Below are positions 1-7,350 of a stretch of 22,230 nucleotides of DNA, in pieces. The position numbers and the translations under genes are program-made. Source of the stretch: Spirochaetota bacterium (GTDB taxonomy: Bacteria; Spirochaetota; Leptospiria; Turneriellales; Turneriellaceae); assembly GCA_963205035.1 (NCBI GenBank), contig CAUJII010000098.1, positions 1 through 22,230 on the forward strand, written 5' to 3'. The notes beneath the pieces are model-generated. The model made no database searches. It was not told where the DNA came from and was given only the letters and a program-made list of their open reading frames with translations. The first letter of the stretch is position 1; the number at the start of each line of letters is the position of its first letter.

Positions 1-99
1 TGAGCTCGACATGATGAATGAAGACGCGCTTGTCCTCTTGGGCGATGCGTATGTTCAGGGGGGGCAGGCGCATAAGGCAGTGACGCTCTATAAAGAAGC
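1..99 (+). repeat. 99-bp exact direct repeat, copy 1 (copy 2 at 853-951)
   Basis: Bases 1-99 are identical to 853-951, in the same reading frame (offset 852 nt, 284 codons). The match ends abruptly at base 100 (T versus G at 952). It covers about one TPR unit. Neighbouring TPR units show no comparable nucleotide identity, so this is either a very recent duplication or an assembly effect. An exact match of 99 bases at a sequence edge is what a k-mer-sized overlap would leave. Confidence 0.9.
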
Positions 100-274
100 T
101 CTAAGCGCTCTCGAGAAGGCGCAGTCTTTGCGCCCCGATCTTATCGAAGAGCAAAGTCTCAAGGGGCAGCTTCAATACCAGAATGAAGATTTGAAAGGCG
201 CGGAGGCGACTCTAAAACAGGCGATTGAAACCTCGAAAGACCCGCTCGCCTATTACAATTTGGGGATGGTCTAA
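2..274 (+). pseudogene. TPR protein, 5' fragment ending at an in-frame TAA
   Basis: This open frame enters from the left edge and stops at TAA 272-274. It encodes TPR-type helices (LLGDAYVQGG, then AEATLKQAI and YYNLGMV). After the stop the same frame continues without a break as KKYGKFAEAKSAFLDAL into the downstream TPR gene. The stop therefore replaces one residue inside a repeat; TPR consensus suggests Tyr (TAT or TAC changed to TAA). The TPR phase is also broken near base 100: the helix-B end YKEAL is followed at once by another helix-B end (ALEKAQSLRPD), as if two unrelated repeat positions had been joined. The piece may be a decayed gene, a strain variant or an assembly chimera. A start at ATG 11 is possible but not needed, because the frame is open to the edge. 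Confidence 0.55.
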
Positions 275-370
275 AAAAAATACGGCAAATTTGCAGAAGC
301 AAAATCTGCCTTTTTAGATGCGCTAAACCAAGCATCGACCGGCGAAATTGCATACAAAGCCGCCACGCAG

Positions 371-1576
371 TTGGGAATGCTCCACGCGACGCAAGCGGAT
401 TTACCGAATGCGCAGTATTATTTCGAGCGCGCCGTAGCGCTTTCTCCCGCGAATGCAAAGTATCACTATAATCTTGCGCTCATCTTGCATCAAACCGGCA
501 ACGCAGAGCGAGCGCTTCGTGAACTCGACGAGGCCATTAAGCTTGGGAGCGATAATCCGCAAACCTATATGTATGCCGCAAGACTTTATAGCGAACTTGG
601 CCAAAAAGAAAAAGCAGAGAGCGCGCTGCGCCGCGCATTAGCAGAGGCTCCCAAAGACCCCGCGAGTCTCTCTCCACTGGGGGATATGCTCATAGCGCAG
701 GGCAAGTGGGCCGGAGCGATACAGATTTTTCAAGAGCTTTATGAGTCGAGCCCGCGCACCGGAGAAAAGGCGCAGGCGATGTATAACTTGGGTAAGGTCT
801 ATGCGGCGTTGCGCGATTGGAAAAATGCCGAGAAGGCGTTAGAGAGAGCGTATGAGCTCGACATGATGAATGAAGACGCGCTTGTCCTCTTGGGCGATGC
901 GTATGTTCAGGGGGGGCAGGCGCATAAGGCAGTGACGCTCTATAAAGAAGCGCTCCGCCTAAACCCCGACAACCTGAAGGTGCTCAAAGGCCAAGCGCAG
1001 CTCTATCTCAACCTGGGAGAACTCACCGAAGCTGAAGCGAGTCTCAAGCGTCTAACAGATCACCCCAACCGCCGTGCCGAAGATGCATACTACGCATCGC
1101 AGATGCTGGGGGATCTATACATGAAACGCAAGGCTTACGACACGGCGATTCAATACTATGAGAAAGCGCAACAATCGACAGACGCCGAGCTTAAATACAC
1201 AACTCTCCTCGCACAGAGCGAAGCAATGCTCGCATCCGACCGGCCCGCACAGATGGTCTATCCTCTCTTGAAGCAGGCGATTGGTCTCAAGCCCGAAGCC
1301 GACGAAGCGCGTTTTCTCTTGGCGCGCGCTCTGATGCGCGAGGGAACAATCCAGTCGCAAGAGCGGGCTATTGAAGAACTGCGCGCAGTGACAGAAGAGG
1401 TGCGCTCTGTGCCTTTGGCGTCGAAGGCGTTTACTCTTATGGGAATTATATGGTATAAACAAGGGCAGCTCAACCGCTCGCTCGATGCTTTCAACCGTGC
1501 GTTAGAACTCGACCCGGCAAACGGCGAGGCGTTTCAAAACCGTCGGGCAGTCGCAGACCGTTTGGAGAATGGTTAG
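371..1576 (+). CDS. tetratricopeptide-repeat (TPR) protein, probably the 3' part of a larger gene
   Basis: The 401-residue frame is almost entirely TPR repeats, about ten or eleven units of roughly 34-38 residues. Clear units include YHYNLALILHQTGNAERAL, YNLGKVYAALRDWKNAEKAL, LLGDAYVQGGQAHKAV and the last unit ending ALELDPANGEAF. TPR arrays form superhelical protein-binding scaffolds, so the partner and process cannot be read from sequence. ATG 371 is only the first ATG after the in-frame TAA at 272-274. The frame is TPR-like on both sides of that stop, so the true gene probably begins upstream of the window. No signal peptide or membrane segment is visible in the part present. It ends convergently 27 nt from the next gene. 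The TPR identity is certain; the start and integrity are not. Confidence 0.8.
   Translation: MGMLHATQADLPNAQYYFERAVALSPANAKYHYNLALILHQTGNAERALRELDEAIKLGSDNPQTYMYAARLYSELGQKEKAESALRRALAEAPKDPASLSPLGDMLIAQGKWAGAIQIFQELYESSPRTGEKAQAMYNLGKVYAALRDWKNAEKALERAYELDMMNEDALVLLGDAYVQGGQAHKAVTLYKEALRLNPDNLKVLKGQAQLYLNLGELTEAEASLKRLTDHPNRRAEDAYYASQMLGDLYMKRKAYDTAIQYYEKAQQSTDAELKYTTLLAQSEAMLASDRPAQMVYPLLKQAIGLKPEADEARFLLARALMREGTIQSQERAIEELRAVTEEVRSVPLASKAFTLMGIIWYKQGQLNRSLDAFNRALELDPANGEAFQNRRAVADRLENG
853..951 (+). repeat. 99-bp exact direct repeat, copy 2
   Basis: This is the internal copy of the repeat at 1-99. Here it sits in a normal TPR context: the helix-B end YKEAL is followed by RLNPDN and a new helix A. 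That makes this copy look like the native one and the copy at the left edge the displaced one. Confidence 0.9.
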
Positions 1577-1603
1577 TGGGCGTCGGCGTTCTTTAAGTCA
1601 GCG

Positions 1604-2431
1604 TCACGAGATTTTCCAACGCGGCATTTGGCCCTCGCTCTTGAACTCCAACGGGACGGCGTACGTCAGTTGATGCACAGCCTCTTTGCGTGCGAAGCGC
1701 TCGAAGAGAGGCACAATACGCAACGTCGTAACGTAGAGTTTTAAGATTTCAGCCCCCGGTATAAGCGAGAGTGCGCGGTAGAACCCCTTGCGGCCATAGA
1801 CCATGATGCGTTCCCACTCTGCGATTTCGTCGCTCAGCTTTGGAAAGACTCTTAATAAGTGCTGCCATACTGACCGCTCCGAGTTGCGCGAGGCAAGTTT
1901 TATTTTTTGCATGTCTTTATGCTGTGCAGTCCAAATGTAGAGCGACAACGCTTGATCTCTTGGCGACTCTTCGCGCCCCATCGCTTCGCGCGAACGGTGA
2001 GAATGCGCAAGTAGCGCACGCAGAGAGTGGATTTCTTTTTCTGGCATGAAAGAGAGGAGGTGAAAGAGAAAATGGGGAGGGAGTAACTTGTGCCGATACA
2101 TCAGCATCTTGAGTATTTCATACGGGATAAAATATCCGCCTTCAGGGTGTTCGAGAACCCAAGGCACTCGCTTTTCGAGTTTGGCATAACGCGCACTCGC
2201 AGAATCTCTTGCGTCGTGGCAAAAATGTTGCAGCAAGAGACAAAGCGTGCGGTGTTCTGTGCCGCTGAGCTCCGGCAAGATGGCTGCCGGGTGGTGCTCT
2301 AAGACAAGGTGCTCCCAAAAGCGGAGAATAAATTCGTTCTTATGCCGCGTCACGACATACTGCGTTTTGCGCGCTAAGTAGCGCATGTAAGCCGGGTCGT
2401 TTAGACGAAAAATTTCTCCGAAGGTTTGCAT
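1604..2431 (-). CDS. conserved-looking hypothetical protein, coupled to purD
   Basis: I do not recognise this 275-residue protein. It is basic, rich in His, Arg and aromatic residues, predicted mostly helical, and has no signal peptide or clear membrane span. Visible stretches include NEFILRFWEHLVLEHHPAAI near the N-terminus and EWERIMVYGRKGFYRALSLI near the C-terminus. The frame is open to an ATG at 2467, but I choose ATG 2431 because it overlaps the purD stop as TAATG, a common translational-coupling arrangement; the 2467 start would overlap purD by 37 nt. It is co-transcribed downstream of purD and converges on the TPR gene 27 nt away. Coupling to purD does not by itself imply a purine role. 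Confidence 0.7.
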   Translation of the reverse strand: MQTFGEIFRLNDPAYMRYLARKTQYVVTRHKNEFILRFWEHLVLEHHPAAILPELSGTEHRTLCLLLQHFCHDARDSASARYAKLEKRVPWVLEHPEGGYFIPYEILKMLMYRHKLLPPHFLFHLLSFMPEKEIHSLRALLAHSHRSREAMGREESPRDQALSLYIWTAQHKDMQKIKLASRNSERSVWQHLLRVFPKLSDEIAEWERIMVYGRKGFYRALSLIPGAEILKLYVTTLRIVPLFERFARKEAVHQLTYAVPLEFKSEGQMPRWKIS

Positions 2432-3738
2432 TAGGCCTGTCGCATTTGCGCGATGTCTGAACGCCAATAAAATTTTTCGCGGGTTTTGGCGTTGCAGTTC
2501 TTGAAGTCCTCTAAATACGCATAGAGGATTTGCCGCGCTTCTGCTACGTCTTTTCCATAAGCGACAATGTTGGCAACGCGCCCGCCGGTTGAAATAAGGT
2601 GACCGTCTCGCTCTTCAATCCCCGCGCCGATAATTTGTAAATTTCGATTCTTATTCTCTGGAAAAGATAGTGGGATATTCTTCTCAAACGCCGCCGGATA
2701 TCCCTTGGCGGCAATGACTGCGTTGACACAGGCACCGCGCCTGTGCGGTAGGCGCAGAGTTTCGCCGTATTGCATTATGGGAAATTTTACGTCAAAGTTG
2801 TCTGTCCACAAAAGATATTCGACAAGATCGCCTTCGAGGAGCGGCAGAATCGACTGTGTTTCCGGGTCTCCAAAGCGGCAGTTAAATTCGACCACCGCCA
2901 CACCGTCTTTTGCCTCCGATTGAATCATAAGTCCGACATAGAGGAGTCCTCGGTACTCGAAACGGTCGATCACCGGTTGAATAATGTGTGTGCGCACAAA
3001 ATCTTTTTGTTCATCGGTTAAATCCGTCGAGGGAGCATAGGCTCCCATACCGCCAGTGTTTTCGCCCGCGTCGTTGTCGAGTGCGCGTTTGTAGTCCTGT
3101 GCCGTCGGAAGTAGCAGAGCATCCTTCCCGTCGACTAATGCGAAAAGCGAGGCTTCTTGCCCTTTGAGGAATTTTTGAAGAAGTACACGGCTTCCCGATT
3201 CGCCGAATGTACGAGCGATAAAAATTTCTTCGAGTTTCTCTTTTGCGCCTTCAATGTCGTGGTGGATGCTCACGCCTTTCCCCGCTGCGAGACCGTCGGC
3301 TTTGATGACCAAAGGCAGGCTTTGCTGGGGCAAAAGTTCGAGAGCCTCGCCCAGAGACCGGGCGACCGCACTCTCGCCGTGCGGGATCTTCGCCTCGCGC
3401 ATGAAAGCGTCGGAAAAAACTTTGGATCCTTCAAGTTGCGCGCCTCTCTTGTCAGGGCCAAAGACATAATGCCCAGGGAATTTAGCTTTGAGAGCGTCTC
3501 TTACTCCGTGGACGAGCGGCGCTTCGTTACCCACAATAGTTAGTCCAATTTTTTCGCGCTCGATAAAGGCTTCCAAGGCCGAAAAATTATCGACGACAGC
3601 CGGAGCGTTCACTCTGTCTTCTCGCGCTATAAGAGCGTTCCCCGGCCAGACAAAAATCTTTTCTGCCAAAGGAGACTCGCGCAGTTTGAGATAGAGTGCG
3701 TGCTCGCGGCCGCCGGAACCTAAGAGAAGAATTCGCAT
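2431..3738 (-). CDS. purD: phosphoribosylamine-glycine ligase (GAR synthetase)
   Basis: PurD joins 5-phosphoribosylamine and glycine using ATP, the second step of de novo purine synthesis, in the cytoplasm. The 435-residue length is normal. The N-terminal domain starts MRILLLGSGGREHAL, the typical PurD opening. FGPDKRGAQLEGSKVFSDAF leads into the ATP-grasp domain, followed by LPLVIKADGLAAGKGV (about 140-157), then DYKRALDNDAGENTGGMGAY and EFNCRFGDPETQ with the metal-binding Glu/Asn. The C-terminal region keeps a GGRVANIVAYG stretch. Its stop overlaps the start of the next gene by one base (TAATG). It is divergent from the small lipoprotein gene. No strong Shine-Dalgarno sequence precedes ATG 3738 (the upstream bases are A-rich). 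Confidence 0.96.
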   Translation of the reverse strand: MRILLLGSGGREHALYLKLRESPLAEKIFVWPGNALIAREDRVNAPAVVDNFSALEAFIEREKIGLTIVGNEAPLVHGVRDALKAKFPGHYVFGPDKRGAQLEGSKVFSDAFMREAKIPHGESAVARSLGEALELLPQQSLPLVIKADGLAAGKGVSIHHDIEGAKEKLEEIFIARTFGESGSRVLLQKFLKGQEASLFALVDGKDALLLPTAQDYKRALDNDAGENTGGMGAYAPSTDLTDEQKDFVRTHIIQPVIDRFEYRGLLYVGLMIQSEAKDGVAVVEFNCRFGDPETQSILPLLEGDLVEYLLWTDNFDVKFPIMQYGETLRLPHRRGACVNAVIAAKGYPAAFEKNIPLSFPENKNRNLQIIGAGIEERDGHLISTGGRVANIVAYGKDVAEARQILYAYLEDFKNCNAKTREKFYWRSDIAQMRQA

Positions 3739-3846
3739 GCGTTGTTTTTCTTATTTTTTGATTGTCTGCGGCAATGAAAAAACAACCTTTTCCATGCGAT
3801 GCGCACGCGATTTTTCAAACGATATTCCGACCCTTCGCGAGTAACT

Positions 3847-4296
3847 ATGCGCGCTCTCGCCCACTTGCTCTCCGTGGTATTTATCCTCGCCCCGATTTCC
3901 TGCGTGCAGATGGCACGCGATACGCTCGAATATATCAACCCACCGGTCGACTTAACCGTGACACAAATAGCTGGGTCGACTTATGAACTTTCATTCTATT
4001 CCGATAACCGCGAAGGAGGGTTTGTCGGCTATGGCGTTTTTGTCGGTGTGAGTGCCAGCGCTGTGGGAGCACCCCCGGCAAACGATATTACGGCAGCGGC
4101 GGCATTTTGCTCTTTGAGCGGGCAGACCAACTATCAGACGCGGGTGACAATTCAAGTGGGGCCCTCGGCGTCTGGCGGAACGCTCTGTAACTTTACATCG
4201 CTGGCATTAACTTCGGGGCAGTATGTGGGGTTAAGAAGCCGCATCGAGCGTGAAGAAGATCCTTGGTCTCAAGCGGCAGTTGCTCTTGTTCCGTAA
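3847..4296 (+). CDS. small exported protein, probable lipoprotein with a beta-sandwich (FN3-like) domain
   Basis: The protein is 149 residues from ATG 3847. It opens with Met-Arg and a hydrophobic stretch ending in APISC (Cys19), which looks like a signal peptide with a relaxed spirochaete-type lipobox; Pro at -3 is atypical. The frame is open to ATG 3799, but that would put 16 charged residues before the signal, so 3847 is preferred. The mature part begins PPVDLTVTQIAGSTYELSFY and alternates beta-strand-like segments, resembling a fibronectin type III fold. Cys residues in AAFCSLSG and GGTLCNF might form a disulphide. It ends 2 nt from the convergent rsmI stop. No specific function is recognised. 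Confidence 0.6.
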   Translation: MRALAHLLSVVFILAPISCVQMARDTLEYINPPVDLTVTQIAGSTYELSFYSDNREGGFVGYGVFVGVSASAVGAPPANDITAAAAFCSLSGQTNYQTRVTIQVGPSASGGTLCNFTSLALTSGQYVGLRSRIEREEDPWSQAAVALVP

Positions 4297-4298
4297 CG

Positions 4299-5003
4299 CT
4301 AAGCCTTCCGAAAGATAAGCGCGAATTCGCCTTGCTTGCCCTTGGCCCAGAGGAGCGCATTTTCCACCGATCCTAAGAAGAACTCTTCATACGTCTTGGT
4401 CATCTCGCGCCCGACGAGAATTTGAGCCGTTGGAAAAAGTAGTGCAATGTCGGCGAGACACTTCTCAATTCTGTGAACCGATTCGTACAGTGCGATGGCT
4501 CCGTCAAAGTCGAGATAGCGCTTGAGCTCGTTCTGTCTGCGGCCCGACTTAGGGGAGAGGAATCCCAAAAATACGAAAGGGTCGACAGAAAACGGAGTGA
4601 CGCTCAAAAGAGCTGTGAGCGCAGAGGGGCCGGGTATAGGTACCACACGGACGTTTTTTTCAAAGCAGAGGCGCAAGATATGCGAACCCGGGTCGGAGAG
4701 GCGTGGCGTTCCAGCGTCTGTTACCAAAGCGCCGCATTGCCCGGCTTCCAAGAGTTTTAGGAGGCCCTCAGCGCTGGCCGCTTCGCCAAAGGGTTTGTGG
4801 ACCAGAAGCCGCGCTTCGGTCGCGAGCGATGCGCGGCGGCAGAGATCTAAGAATTTGCGTGTGTCCTCGCACGCAATGAAGTCGACTTGGGTGAGCACGT
4901 CACGCGCGCGCTCGGTCAAGTCTTGCGGCATGCCGATGGGGAGCGCCACCGAATAAAGAATGCCGTGTTGGGCTATGGATTCCCGTGCGCCGGGAGAGGG
5001 CAT
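4299..5003 (-). CDS. rsmI: 16S rRNA (cytidine1402-2'-O)-methyltransferase
   Basis: RsmI uses S-adenosylmethionine to 2'-O-methylate C1402 of 16S rRNA in the decoding centre. It belongs to the tetrapyrrole-methylase fold. The family signatures are in order: LYSVALPIGMPQDLTERA (family form ATPIGNxxDIT), DFIACEDTRKF, LVTDAGTPRLSDPGSHI, VVPIPGPSALTALLS and FLGFLSPKSGRR, then YESVHRI and VGREMTKTYEE. At 234 residues it is somewhat shorter than the usual 270-290 because the C-terminal extension is missing; the methyltransferase core is complete. ATG 5003 directly abuts the stop of the upstream DUF4015 gene (TAGATG), so the two are very probably co-translated. Confidence 0.93.
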   Translation of the reverse strand: MPSPGARESIAQHGILYSVALPIGMPQDLTERARDVLTQVDFIACEDTRKFLDLCRRASLATEARLLVHKPFGEAASAEGLLKLLEAGQCGALVTDAGTPRLSDPGSHILRLCFEKNVRVVPIPGPSALTALLSVTPFSVDPFVFLGFLSPKSGRRQNELKRYLDFDGAIALYESVHRIEKCLADIALLFPTAQILVGREMTKTYEEFFLGSVENALLWAKGKQGEFALIFRKA

Positions 5004-6194
5004 CTATTTTTCTGCCGCTTTATTCTGTGCGATTTGTCGCGCTTTCTTACGCTGCGCTGCGTGCTTGTCGTATTCGCGCAAAGCCTTCCATGTCGCAGAA
5101 TAATCGTTGCGTGCATTCCATACGACATATCCGTTGCCGTCTGCATCGTCGACCGCATAGAGTTGCTTCAACACATATTCGGGTAGAGTGAGGCGCGCCT
5201 GCTTAATTTTCATTCCAAAGCCTTGAATGTACGGCACGATGCGGGTTTTGGGAATCCGCTCGATCGAGTTCTTGACGCCTTCTTTCACGGTGCCATAAGG
5301 ATTTGCAATTTTTTCCGGGTCGCCGTAGTAGTGCGAAGGATAGACCATCGGGTAAAGGCTATGGACGTGTTCGCCAAAAAGTTCGAGGCGTTGCCCGATT
5401 TGGTCGTTTTGGTTCAGAGTAATACGGCCAAAAACATCGGCACCTAACTCGACACCCAAAGAGTCGGTGAGAGTGCGAGCGCGTGCGAGAATTTTTCCGA
5501 TCTGTTCATATTTGAACGCGAGGGGAAGCCGTTGCATGGCCCTCGAATCGGCATACCGGATGTAATCGAGTTGGATTTCTCTAAAACCCGTCTTGGCAGC
5601 TACCTGAATTGCCGCCATAATCTCGTCGACGTGGCGCTTGTCCGGGTATTTTTCCTTGAGGCCTAAATCGAAACAGACAATGCGCGCAACGGGATAGAGG
5701 CCGTTTGATTTGATGAGAGACATCTGCGCTGCGGTAAGGTTTTTTCCCTGCGCATCGATGACGAGGGTGTTGATACCATGCTTTTTGCTCGCGTTGACGA
5801 AGTGCGTGAGGGTCTTCGTTGAAATTGCCGTTCCGTTAGTGAGGTAAATCCCTTTGATGAAATGGGGGCGCGGAACCGGCATTAAAGCCCAAGAGAGTTC
5901 ATACGTACGCAGCTTGTTTAAGAATGCGATGACTCTCGACGCCGAGTTGTGGTATCTATCCTGGCTTGACTTCACGAGAGCAGGTGGGGTAGGTCTTGCC
6001 GGAAGTGTACTCTCGCTCGCCGGTTGCGATGGGGCAGCGTTTGCGAATTGCGAGGCCGAGTTTGTTGGAGCTACTTTCTCTGAGCGCGTGATTACAATCG
6101 GCGACGCGGCCACCGCAGTGACGCGGCTACACGTCATGCTGCTATAGAGCGAGACAAACGCCAAGACAAAGGCAAAGGATAAATTATTTTTCAT
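5004..6194 (-). CDS. exported DUF4015-family protein (putative glycoside-hydrolase-like TIM barrel)
   Basis: This 396-residue protein has an N-terminal signal sequence (MKNNLSFAFVLAFVSLYSS) followed by MTC, so it may be secreted or a lipoprotein (Cys22, non-canonical box). A Ser/Ala/Pro-rich linker of about 60 residues follows. From about residue 110 the DUF4015 domain (COG1306) is evident: FIKGIYLTNGTAI, GINTLVIDAQGK, GLYPVARIVCFD, FREIQLDYIRYAD, LGVELGADVFG, LYPMVYPSHYY, IVPYIQGFG and GYVVWNARNDY. These read as successive beta strands of a barrel with conserved acidic ends, consistent with an envelope carbohydrate-active enzyme. No substrate has been established for the family as far as I know. 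It lies directly upstream of rsmI with no gap. No convincing Shine-Dalgarno sequence precedes ATG 6194. Confidence 0.85.
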   Translation of the reverse strand: MKNNLSFAFVLAFVSLYSSMTCSRVTAVAASPIVITRSEKVAPTNSASQFANAAPSQPASESTLPARPTPPALVKSSQDRYHNSASRVIAFLNKLRTYELSWALMPVPRPHFIKGIYLTNGTAISTKTLTHFVNASKKHGINTLVIDAQGKNLTAAQMSLIKSNGLYPVARIVCFDLGLKEKYPDKRHVDEIMAAIQVAAKTGFREIQLDYIRYADSRAMQRLPLAFKYEQIGKILARARTLTDSLGVELGADVFGRITLNQNDQIGQRLELFGEHVHSLYPMVYPSHYYGDPEKIANPYGTVKEGVKNSIERIPKTRIVPYIQGFGMKIKQARLTLPEYVLKQLYAVDDADGNGYVVWNARNDYSATWKALREYDKHAAQRKKARQIAQNKAAEK

Positions 6195-6297
6195 GGTGGT
6201 TTTTAACGGGTAACTTCTTTAATTATCGGCATTTAGGGCGCCAGAATTGATTTCCATTTTTTGAAATTTAGATAGACCGACAATCGAGAGTTTGGGC

Positions 6298-6468
6298 TTA
6301 GAGCTCGCGTAAGCGATGTACAAAGACTATTTTTTTCGTGCTGCCCGAGAGGTAATCAATCCAATTTCCTTCGGAACTGTCCGGAAAGTCGCTGCCGAAG
6401 CGGACAGCATCCTGGTCGGAACTATGCTCGGCGCAAGCGACGGTCATGGTAACCGACTTCTTGGACAT
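6298..6468 (-). CDS. possible small ORF (56 aa) downstream of the DUF1564-like gene
   Basis: An ATG-started frame encodes MSKKSVTMTVACAEHSSDQD, then a Ser/Asp-rich middle, and ends STKKIVFVHRLREL before TAA. It is in the same frame as the gene at 6496-7068, whose TAA lies 28 nt upstream. It could therefore be a separate small gene or a C-terminal tail cut off by a nonsense codon. A GAGG directly abuts the ATG, which is too close for a normal ribosome site; ATG 6447 is another possible start. I recognise no family. The rest of 6195-6297, the leader of the DUF4015 gene, shows no clear feature. Confidence 0.25.
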   Translation of the reverse strand: MSKKSVTMTVACAEHSSDQDAVRFGSDFPDSSEGNWIDYLSGSTKKIVFVHRLREL

Positions 6469-6495
6469 CCTCGACGCTGGCGGCGTAGGCGTAGC

Positions 6496-7068
6496 TTATA
6501 TGCACGTTCGCAAGCAGTGGATGTATTCAGCGTACGACAGGCCTTTTTTCGCGATGAGAACCGCCTTCCGAGCCGTTTCGAGCCCGCCGTTCTCATTTTT
6601 TTCGGTGACTTTTTGGTAGTTAATAAAATAGTCCGGAAAACTCTTGCGCCGGGCATACCGCGCTGCCCAAAAATGATGATTCCGCGCAGAGTACGCCGAT
6701 CCGCGCCGGGGCGAGTGCAGATACATCTCGACAAATCGCGGCATGAACACCCGAATCGCGAAGTCGACGAACCGCGACACCGACTCGCCCGAATGAATCG
6801 TCCGCTGCCAAAGCACGCCGTACAAGTTCTTATCGACCCTCCACGGCCTGATGACGTATTTAATCTCGTCAGTCTGGATATTGTACCGCCGGGCGGACAC
6901 AGTCCAAGGACCGCTAGACCGCCAGCGTAACACGGACTCTTTACAGAGCCGCGAAATAATTTCGCCCTCGCCCCAGTGAATCCCATGCCGGGCGAAAATG
7001 AGTTGCGCGGCTTTGAGTCGCCGGTACGATTTCTCGCGCAGCGAAACCGATGTCTGATGGTATTCCAT
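6496..7068 (-). CDS. hypothetical protein, possibly DUF1564-like (ribbon-helix-helix-type C-terminal region)
   Basis: This is a 190-residue basic protein. The N-terminus (MEYHQTSVSLREKSYRRLKA) is followed by a charged helical region with RLCKESVLRWR, then PWRVDKNLYGVLWQRTIHSG and ESVSRFVDFAIRVFMPRFVE. The last stretch has the pattern of a helix-turn-helix dimer such as a ribbon-helix-helix second half. The arrangement reminds me of the Leptospira DUF1564 family, but I could not verify this. A strong Shine-Dalgarno sequence (AGAGGGGG, 7 nt from ATG 7068) fixes the start and supports a real gene over the two long overlapping frames in the same region. It diverges from the STAS operon across a 289-nt AT-rich region. 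A DNA-binding role is inference only. Confidence 0.65.
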   Translation of the reverse strand: MEYHQTSVSLREKSYRRLKAAQLIFARHGIHWGEGEIISRLCKESVLRWRSSGPWTVSARRYNIQTDEIKYVIRPWRVDKNLYGVLWQRTIHSGESVSRFVDFAIRVFMPRFVEMYLHSPRRGSAYSARNHHFWAARYARRKSFPDYFINYQKVTEKNENGGLETARKAVLIAKKGLSYAEYIHCLRTCI

Positions 7069-7075
7069 GAATATT

Positions 7076-7083
7076 CCCCCTCT
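7076..7083 (-). promoter_or_regulatory. strong Shine-Dalgarno site for the gene at 6496-7068
   Basis: The minus strand reads AGAGGGGG, then seven bases, then ATG 7068. Most genes here have weak or no visible Shine-Dalgarno sequences, so this match decides the coding strand and start in a region where three long frames overlap. Confidence 0.75.
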
Positions 7084-7206
7084 ATATATTAAATACCCAG
7101 AAACCGTGTTTTTTTCTCACAAAATTTAAACTTTTTTTTCCAAAATCACAAAAAAAGTGCGAGTTTTGTATTTACTGCCACAAAAACGCTGAAAGTTTCC
7201 GGAGCT

Positions 7207-7222
7207 TGTAATAGTTATTACA
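7207..7222. promoter_or_regulatory. perfect 16-bp palindrome, candidate operator
   Basis: TGTAATAGTTATTACA consists of two 7-bp arms (TGTAATA and TATTACA) around GT. It lies between the divergent genes at 7068 and 7358 and just upstream of the foldable leader. Such a dyad suits a dimeric repressor. It matches none of the regulator consensus sequences I can name with confidence. Confidence 0.5.
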
Positions 7223-7235
7223 TTTTTTGTCCGGG

Positions 7236-7320
7236 CACAGGACTGTGATGAGTTCTAAAGCTAAACTCTGAAGCGAAGAGCCAGTGGCTTGCGATACAAT
7301 TTCACTTCGCTGGCCGAGTG
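7236..7320 (+). ncRNA. candidate structured 5' leader RNA upstream of the STAS gene
   Basis: Several short helices can form in order: CACAG/CTGTG (7236-7247), GAGTT/AACTC (7250-7268) and AGCC/GGCT (7279-7289). Two alternatives are mutually exclusive: AGCGAAG (7272-7278) with CTTCGCT (7305-7311), or CACTTCG (7303-7309) with CGAGTG (7315-7320, one bulge). An intrinsic terminator follows directly. Competing helices before a terminator fit an attenuator or riboswitch, or a free-standing small RNA. I compared it by memory with c-di-GMP, cobalamin, SAM, TPP, fluoride, T-box and SRP RNA signatures and found no match. Confidence 0.35.
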
Positions 7321-7350
7321 AAAATGCCAATGAAATTGGCATTTTTATAT
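7321..7350 (+). terminator. intrinsic terminator just upstream of the STAS start codon
   Basis: ATGCCAAT (7324-7331) pairs perfectly with ATTGGCAT (7335-7342) around a GAA loop. It is flanked by AAAA on the left and a T run at 7342-7346. The A/T flanks extend the stem to 11 bp and make it potentially bidirectional. It ends only about 12 nt before ATG 7358, so transcripts reaching the STAS gene from upstream must read through it. Confidence 0.65.

Noticed and set aside
271..285. Programmed frameshift at the A run after GMV
   Set aside because: The TPR reading continues in the same frame after the TAA, so no frame change would help; only readthrough or a base change would.
6316..6986. Long frames on the plus strand (6316-6930) and the minus strand (6444-6986) overlapping the DUF1564-like gene
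   Set aside because: Both are Arg/Pro-rich shadow translations without a ribosome site. The 6496-7068 frame has a strong Shine-Dalgarno sequence and balanced composition.
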